A stretch of 39,350 bases of DNA, taken from Aporhodopirellula sallentina SM41 (lineage in GTDB: Bacteria; Planctomycetota; Planctomycetia; Pirellulales; Pirellulaceae). The stretch is from assembly GCF_000346505.1 (NCBI RefSeq), contig NZ_ANOH01000107.1, forward strand, positions 1 to 39,350. Reading direction: 5' to 3'. Positions 35,299-39,350 of the stretch are shown here, in pieces. The stretch's first letter is position 1. Each line of letters opens with the position of its first letter. The position numbers and the translations under genes are program-made. The notes under the pieces were generated by a model that saw only the letters and a list, made by a program, of their open reading frames with translations, made no database searches and had not been told where the DNA came from.

Positions 35299-36601
35299 GG
35301 ATGAACTCGAAAGACTCGGCTATGAACTGAGCGGCTGCCACGAGCGAGTGAAGCAATTCAACGACGTTCGATTGCTGACAGGTTTGATTCACGAACACGG
35401 TCAGAATGCCCCCAATCCGGAGTTTCGCTTAAAATCCGCCGCTGCGATTGCTTCGCCGGGGTGGATGAAATCGAGGTGGATATTCCTTGCCGTTCAAGCG
35501 GGATTGGCAGCGTCGATCCTGTTGGCGATCGTGTTGGTGCCTCGTTTCTTCGCTGCGTCACCGGTCGCGACGTTGATCTCAGGAGAAAATGCGTCCTGGG
35601 AAAGTGCCCTCCCCACCACCACGGGATCAGATCTCGCCGCAGGTCTTCTAGATCTGAAGACAGGAATGGCGACCATCCAATTCCGATCCGGCGTTGACGT
35701 TTCCATCCAAGGGCCGGCCCGCCTGGAACTGATTTCGCCAATGCGAGGCAGAATCTTGTCCGGCAGGGCGAGAATCGACGTTCCAAAGTCCGCCATCGGT
35801 TTCATCATGGAAACCCCGAATGGCTACGCGGTTGACCACGGCACCGAGTTTTCGGTGAGCGTCGACCCGTCTAAGAATAGCTCCAGTTTCAAAGTCCTAG
35901 ACGGTGAAATTTCTGTCTACGTTGCATCAACCGGTGAAAACACGCGTCTGCGCGGAGTAGGCAAGGCGATCACGGTTGAGTCGAACGAACTCGTCGAAGG
36001 AAGACCGACAGAGCCGGAACTCGGCCCTGCCCCCGGTCCCCAAACGTTGATTGTCGGTACCGGCGGGCGTGAAGGAACTGCAATCCGCAATGACCGACGC
36101 GACTTCATCCATCCGAAATACTTGACCGTGAACCGCCTACTGAAGAAGCAATGGGATCGACGGTCATTTTTCGCCTTCGATCTCTCGAACGTTGACTTCG
36201 ACGAGGTCGATTCCGTCCTACTTCGCCTTAACCTTGTCCCCTTTCCCTACGGTTTATTCAGTAGCCTACCGGAACTGAATCGATATGCGATCTACGGAAT
36301 CACGAACCCGGACAAGGCTGGCTGGGACGTCGAATGTCGTTGGCAAGACTCTCCCAGTCCCGACGACGGTGTGATCCTCGGAACCTTTGACGTGCCGCGA
36401 AGTCAACAGCAAGGAAGCTTTGCAATCAGCAACAAGAGGCTGCTTCAATTCCTGACAGAACGCGAAGGTACCGAAGTCACCTTCGTCATCGAACGACAGA
36501 ACCTCCCACTCAAGACCAACGACGTTCCCTGTCATGCCTTTGCGGGTGTTCCGCATCCGGAAGCCAGCGAACCGAAACTTGAGTTCACTTTGAAGCAATA
36601 G
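35240..36601 (+). CDS. FecR-like anti-sigma factor with DNRLRE/CBM96-like domain
   Basis: From ATG 35240 (GAGGAG about 10 bases upstream) the protein has 453 residues. An N-terminal cytoplasmic part (MTEEEFQQLTTRYLEG) fits an anti-sigma domain. A single membrane helix lies at about 83-105 (IFLAVQAGLAASILLAIVLV). FecR domain at about 145-245 has the segment GRARIDVPKSAIGFIMETP and TEFSVSVD. The C-terminal part (about 290-453) reads as a DNRLRE/CBM96-like beta domain: RSFFAFDLSNVDFDEVDSVL and EPKLEFTLKQ at the end. Combined, it should sense an outside glycan or surface signal and release the sigma factor. The gene overlaps the sigma gene by 59 bases. Two sulfatase genes follow on the same strand 77 bases downstream. 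Confidence 0.88.
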   Translation: MTEEEFQQLTTRYLEGVLNEDELERLGYELSGCHERVKQFNDVRLLTGLIHEHGQNAPNPEFRLKSAAAIASPGWMKSRWIFLAVQAGLAASILLAIVLVPRFFAASPVATLISGENASWESALPTTTGSDLAAGLLDLKTGMATIQFRSGVDVSIQGPARLELISPMRGRILSGRARIDVPKSAIGFIMETPNGYAVDHGTEFSVSVDPSKNSSSFKVLDGEISVYVASTGENTRLRGVGKAITVESNELVEGRPTEPELGPAPGPQTLIVGTGGREGTAIRNDRRDFIHPKYLTVNRLLKKQWDRRSFFAFDLSNVDFDEVDSVLLRLNLVPFPYGLFSSLPELNRYAIYGITNPDKAGWDVECRWQDSPSPDDGVILGTFDVPRSQQQGSFAISNKRLLQFLTEREGTEVTFVIERQNLPLKTNDVPCHAFAGVPHPEASEPKLEFTLKQ

Positions 36602-36678
36602 CATTCAAAGGTCGCCCGCATAAATTGCGGACTCTTCAATACCATCAACCAAGACATGTGATTGCCTAAACAGCATCA

Positions 36679-38181
36679 ATGTCGCGCCCCCATCCGATCT
36701 ATTCTCGGAAGCCTACCGAAGTGATTTCAAAATACACCATCGCCATATCATTGGCAGGCTGCTTGTTATCGACATCTGTCGCTGACGCCCAACAAGAACG
36801 CCCCAACGTCTTGATGATCTGCATCGATGACATGAACGACTGGTGCGGATTTCTCGGCGGTCACCCTGACGCAAAGACACCGCACATGGACAGGCTGGCT
36901 GCGAAAGGCGTTACGTTCACCAACGCACATTGCACCGCGCCGGGATGCTCTCCCAGTCGCAACGCGTTACTCCTGGGAGTCGAGCCCCATAAATCAGGGC
37001 TTTATCCGTTTTACAAACTGAAACAAGTCGATCGGAAGGTGCTCGATCGCTACACAAACCTTCCCCGTCATTTCAAAGAAAACGGTTACACCACCTGTGG
37101 AGTGACCAAGGTGTTTCACAACCCTGACAACACCTATGAAGAAGACGAAACCTGGGACGAATACGCTTCCTTCGGCGATATCAAAATCAAAGGAGCCGAT
37201 GGAAAAGGGTTCATGGCGGACAACAAAGACAGGAAGAATCGATATTTGAGAGTTTGCGCGGCAACCAACCCGCTCGACCATTTTGTTGACCACCGGACTG
37301 CTTCCCATGCGGTCAGTTTCCTGCAGAAGCAGCACGAAAAGCCCTTCTTTCTCGCCGTTGGGTTCATTCGTCCTCACATCGAATTCATCACACCGGAAGA
37401 AAACTACGACCGCTTCCCCGACGAGATTGCACCACCGCCAATGACACAGTCTGACCTGGAAGACATTCCCCCGGTTGGCCAGTCGATGGCATTCCAATCC
37501 GTCGTCGACCGCTTTGGGCAGCATGACTGTTGGAACGAAGTCCGCCGTGGTTATCTGTCGTGCATTTCTTTTACCGATGACAACATCGGTCGCGTGATGA
37601 CAGCGCTCGAAGAAAGCACGTACCTCGACAATACCATCGTGGTTCTCTGGTCGGACCACGGATTCCACCTCGGTGAAAAAAGGTCCTACACCAAATTTTC
37701 ACTGTGGGAAGAATCCACCAGGGTCCCGTTCATTATCTGGGACCCGCGAGGCCAGGATGGCAACGGGAAACGATGTTCTGAACCGGTTGGACTCATCAAT
37801 GTTTATCGAACATTGTGTGACCTAACCGGCCTTACACCGCCGGAATACGTGGACGGAATCAGCTTGGTGCCGTGGTTGAAAGACCCCAAAAAACCGATCG
37901 ACCGACCGGCGATGACCACTTGGGGGCGTGGCAACTACACCTTGCGAACGAAGAACTGGCGCTACACCCGCTATTTCGACGGCACTGAAGAACTCTACGA
38001 CCACACAAGAGATCCCAATGAATGGACCAATCTAGCGAGCAACCCAGAACACGAACCAATGAAGCGTGACCTTGCCGAAAAATGGCTACCGAAATCGGAG
38101 GCGCCGAAAGTGCTTTCCGGCAAAGCGTTGGACAATGTCAGGGATGCAGACTCCCCCAATCGCAACCTAACTAACAGATAA
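36679..38181 (+). CDS. Secreted sulfatase (iduronate-2-sulfatase-like)
   Basis: A 500-residue sulfatase. The signature C90-S-P-S-R has the Cys converted to formylglycine in the active site. D50-D51 in MICIDDM and D-H in WSDHGFHLG supply metal ligands, and LLLGVEPHKSG and RPHIEF are typical of iduronate-2-sulfatase-type enzymes. A signal peptide ends near ADA-Q38. A GTG at 36721, with GGAAG upstream, would remove 14 residues and give a shorter signal peptide; I keep ATG 36679 as the more standard start, though neither is certain. The substrate is probably a sulfated polysaccharide sugar. It follows the FecR-like gene by 77 bases and precedes another sulfatase by 3, so it is likely part of one operon. 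Confidence 0.93.
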   Translation: MSRPHPIYSRKPTEVISKYTIAISLAGCLLSTSVADAQQERPNVLMICIDDMNDWCGFLGGHPDAKTPHMDRLAAKGVTFTNAHCTAPGCSPSRNALLLGVEPHKSGLYPFYKLKQVDRKVLDRYTNLPRHFKENGYTTCGVTKVFHNPDNTYEEDETWDEYASFGDIKIKGADGKGFMADNKDRKNRYLRVCAATNPLDHFVDHRTASHAVSFLQKQHEKPFFLAVGFIRPHIEFITPEENYDRFPDEIAPPPMTQSDLEDIPPVGQSMAFQSVVDRFGQHDCWNEVRRGYLSCISFTDDNIGRVMTALEESTYLDNTIVVLWSDHGFHLGEKRSYTKFSLWEESTRVPFIIWDPRGQDGNGKRCSEPVGLINVYRTLCDLTGLTPPEYVDGISLVPWLKDPKKPIDRPAMTTWGRGNYTLRTKNWRYTRYFDGTEELYDHTRDPNEWTNLASNPEHEPMKRDLAEKWLPKSEAPKVLSGKALDNVRDADSPNRNLTNR

Positions 38182-38184
38182 ACC

Positions 38185-39350
38185 ATGATGCCTCTACTCA
38201 AAACAGCCGTGTGGAAACGATGGCTGTTGCTGGTGCTCGCTGCTTTCGCCGCCTATCCGGTCCAGGCCAAGCAAAAAAACGTGTTGTTCATTGCGGTGGA
38301 CGATCTCAAACCGCTGCTGAATTGCTACGGACACGAACACGTTCACTCACCCAACATCGATGCGCTTGCCGCATCCGGAATGGTCTTCCAAAACGCACAC
38401 TGCCAACAGGCGTTGTGCGGCCCATCTCGCATGAGCCTACTGACCGGTTACTATCCCGACACGCTCGGCATCTATGGAATGGGCCCGGAACGATACAGGT
38501 TTCGTCCGCGATTTCCTGACCTGGTCACACTGCCACAGCACTTCAAAAACAATGGCTATGTCACCATTGGGACCGGTAAAATATTCGACCCACGCAATCT
38601 GGACGGCGACTGGAACGGACCACAGGACGCAGCGTCTTGGACCCATTTCTTCGGACGAAATCCCTATAACGCGAAAGTCGGTGGGCCGATCATCAGCGGT
38701 CGCTATCACAACCCTGCCTTGGAAGATCTCGTAGCCGACCAAAAAAACAGAGGTTCAGAATTAGGTCTTAAACACAAAAAGCTGCAGCAATACGTACGTG
38801 ATCACGGCGGTGGTCCGGCCGTGGAATGCTATGACGTTCCCGACGACGCCTACCAAGACGGTGCGATCGCCAATCGCGGAATCGAACAATTGGAATCGCT
38901 CAAGAACTCGAGCAAGCCATTCTTTCTGGCGATCGGTTTTGTCAAACCACACCTTCCCTTTGTCGCTCCGAAGAAGTACTGGGACCTCTACGATCGCGAG
39001 ACCCTCGAACTCGCTGCCTACCAGCGATATCCTCAAGACGCGCCGAAGTGCGCTGAAACCAAATACGTAGAAGCCCGCACCTACAGTGGTGTGCCAAAGA
39101 CCGGCCCCATCTCATCAGCCACCCAGAGAGAACTCATCCACGGCTATCTCGCCTGCGTGTCCTATGTCGACGCTCAGATCGGTCGCTTGATAGCGAAGCT
39201 GAAAGAGACCGGCATGCAGGAAGACACGATCATCGTGCTTTGGGGTGATCACGGATTCCACCTCGGCGACAAGCAACTTTGGGGCAAACACACCAATTAC
39301 GAGCAATCGACTCGAACTCCATTGATCATCGCAAGCCCAGACCTTCCTGG
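38185..39350 (+). CDS. Secreted sulfatase (iduronate-2-sulfatase-like), 3' end outside the window
   Basis: From ATG 38185 at least 388 residues run to the window edge without a stop. A signal peptide occupies residues 1-28 (VLAAFAAYPVQA-K). Metal ligands D39-D40 are in IAVDDL, and C78-G-P-S-R is the formylglycine motif. Further family segments are FVKPHLPFVAPKKYW and LWGDHGFHLGDK. It begins 3 bases after the stop of the previous sulfatase, so the two are almost certainly cotranscribed; a second ATG at 38188 is an equally good start. The two sulfatases share family motifs but differ through most of their length, so they are probably different in substrate and not a recent duplication. Confidence 0.92.
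   Translation, partial: MMPLLKTAVWKRWLLLVLAAFAAYPVQAKQKNVLFIAVDDLKPLLNCYGHEHVHSPNIDALAASGMVFQNAHCQQALCGPSRMSLLTGYYPDTLGIYGMGPERYRFRPRFPDLVTLPQHFKNNGYVTIGTGKIFDPRNLDGDWNGPQDAASWTHFFGRNPYNAKVGGPIISGRYHNPALEDLVADQKNRGSELGLKHKKLQQYVRDHGGGPAVECYDVPDDAYQDGAIANRGIEQLESLKNSSKPFFLAIGFVKPHLPFVAPKKYWDLYDRETLELAAYQRYPQDAPKCAETKYVEARTYSGVPKTGPISSATQRELIHGYLACVSYVDAQIGRLIAKLKETGMQEDTIIVLWGDHGFHLGDKQLWGKHTNYEQSTRTPLIIASPDLP

Overview
The window looks like chromosomal DNA of a planctomycete, most likely a Rhodopirellula-like member of the Pirellulaceae. The evidence is two DUF1559 prepilin-type proteins, secreted iduronate-2-sulfatase-type sulfatases, an ECF sigma factor of the Rhodopirellula/Verrucomicrobium type with a FecR-like partner, many large PAS sensor kinases, and secreted di-heme cytochromes. 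No rRNA, tRNA, CRISPR array or intact insertion sequence was seen. All calls come from reading the sequence by eye, and family names come from motif recognition, not from searches.

Region 1 (1-13.5 kb) is a signalling island. On the minus strand, in transcription order, lie a FixJ-type response regulator (4916-5554), a 992-residue PAS/PocR-like histidine kinase (1504-4482) and a receiver-PAS-PAS-kinase that runs off the left edge (1-1456). Divergent from them is a tightly packed plus-strand operon of five genes: a membrane PAS protein, an H-NOX (heme nitric oxide sensor), an HNOBA hybrid histidine kinase with two receivers and an HPt domain, a receiver-HD-GYP c-di-GMP phosphodiesterase, and a receiver-HDOD protein. 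Three consecutive junctions overlap by 4 to 20 bases. The likely flow is NO sensed by H-NOX, modulation of the kinase through its HNOBA domain, phosphotransfer through the HPt, and control of c-di-GMP turnover and an HDOD output. This is the most interesting system in the window. Its H-NOX has leucine in place of the heme-propionate arginine of the YxSxR motif.

Region 2 (13.5-25.5 kb) holds mostly secreted enzymes: a GH-D-like glycoside hydrolase, a DUF4142 protein, a DUF2892-like membrane protein, a right-handed beta-helix protein preceded by a truncated ECF sigma gene, a nucleoside hydrolase, a YegS-type lipid kinase, a di-heme cytochrome c peroxidase and a di-heme oxidoreductase with in-frame peptide repeats.

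Region 3 (25.5-39.35 kb) has two paralogous 406-residue DUF1559 proteins, a DUF421 membrane protein, a GAF-PAS4 hybrid kinase, and a 1.27 kb gene-poor stretch containing a palindromic REP-like element. It ends with a likely operon of small lipoprotein, ECF sigma factor, FecR-like anti-sigma factor with a C-terminal DNRLRE/CBM96-like domain, and two sulfatases, the second cut by the window edge.
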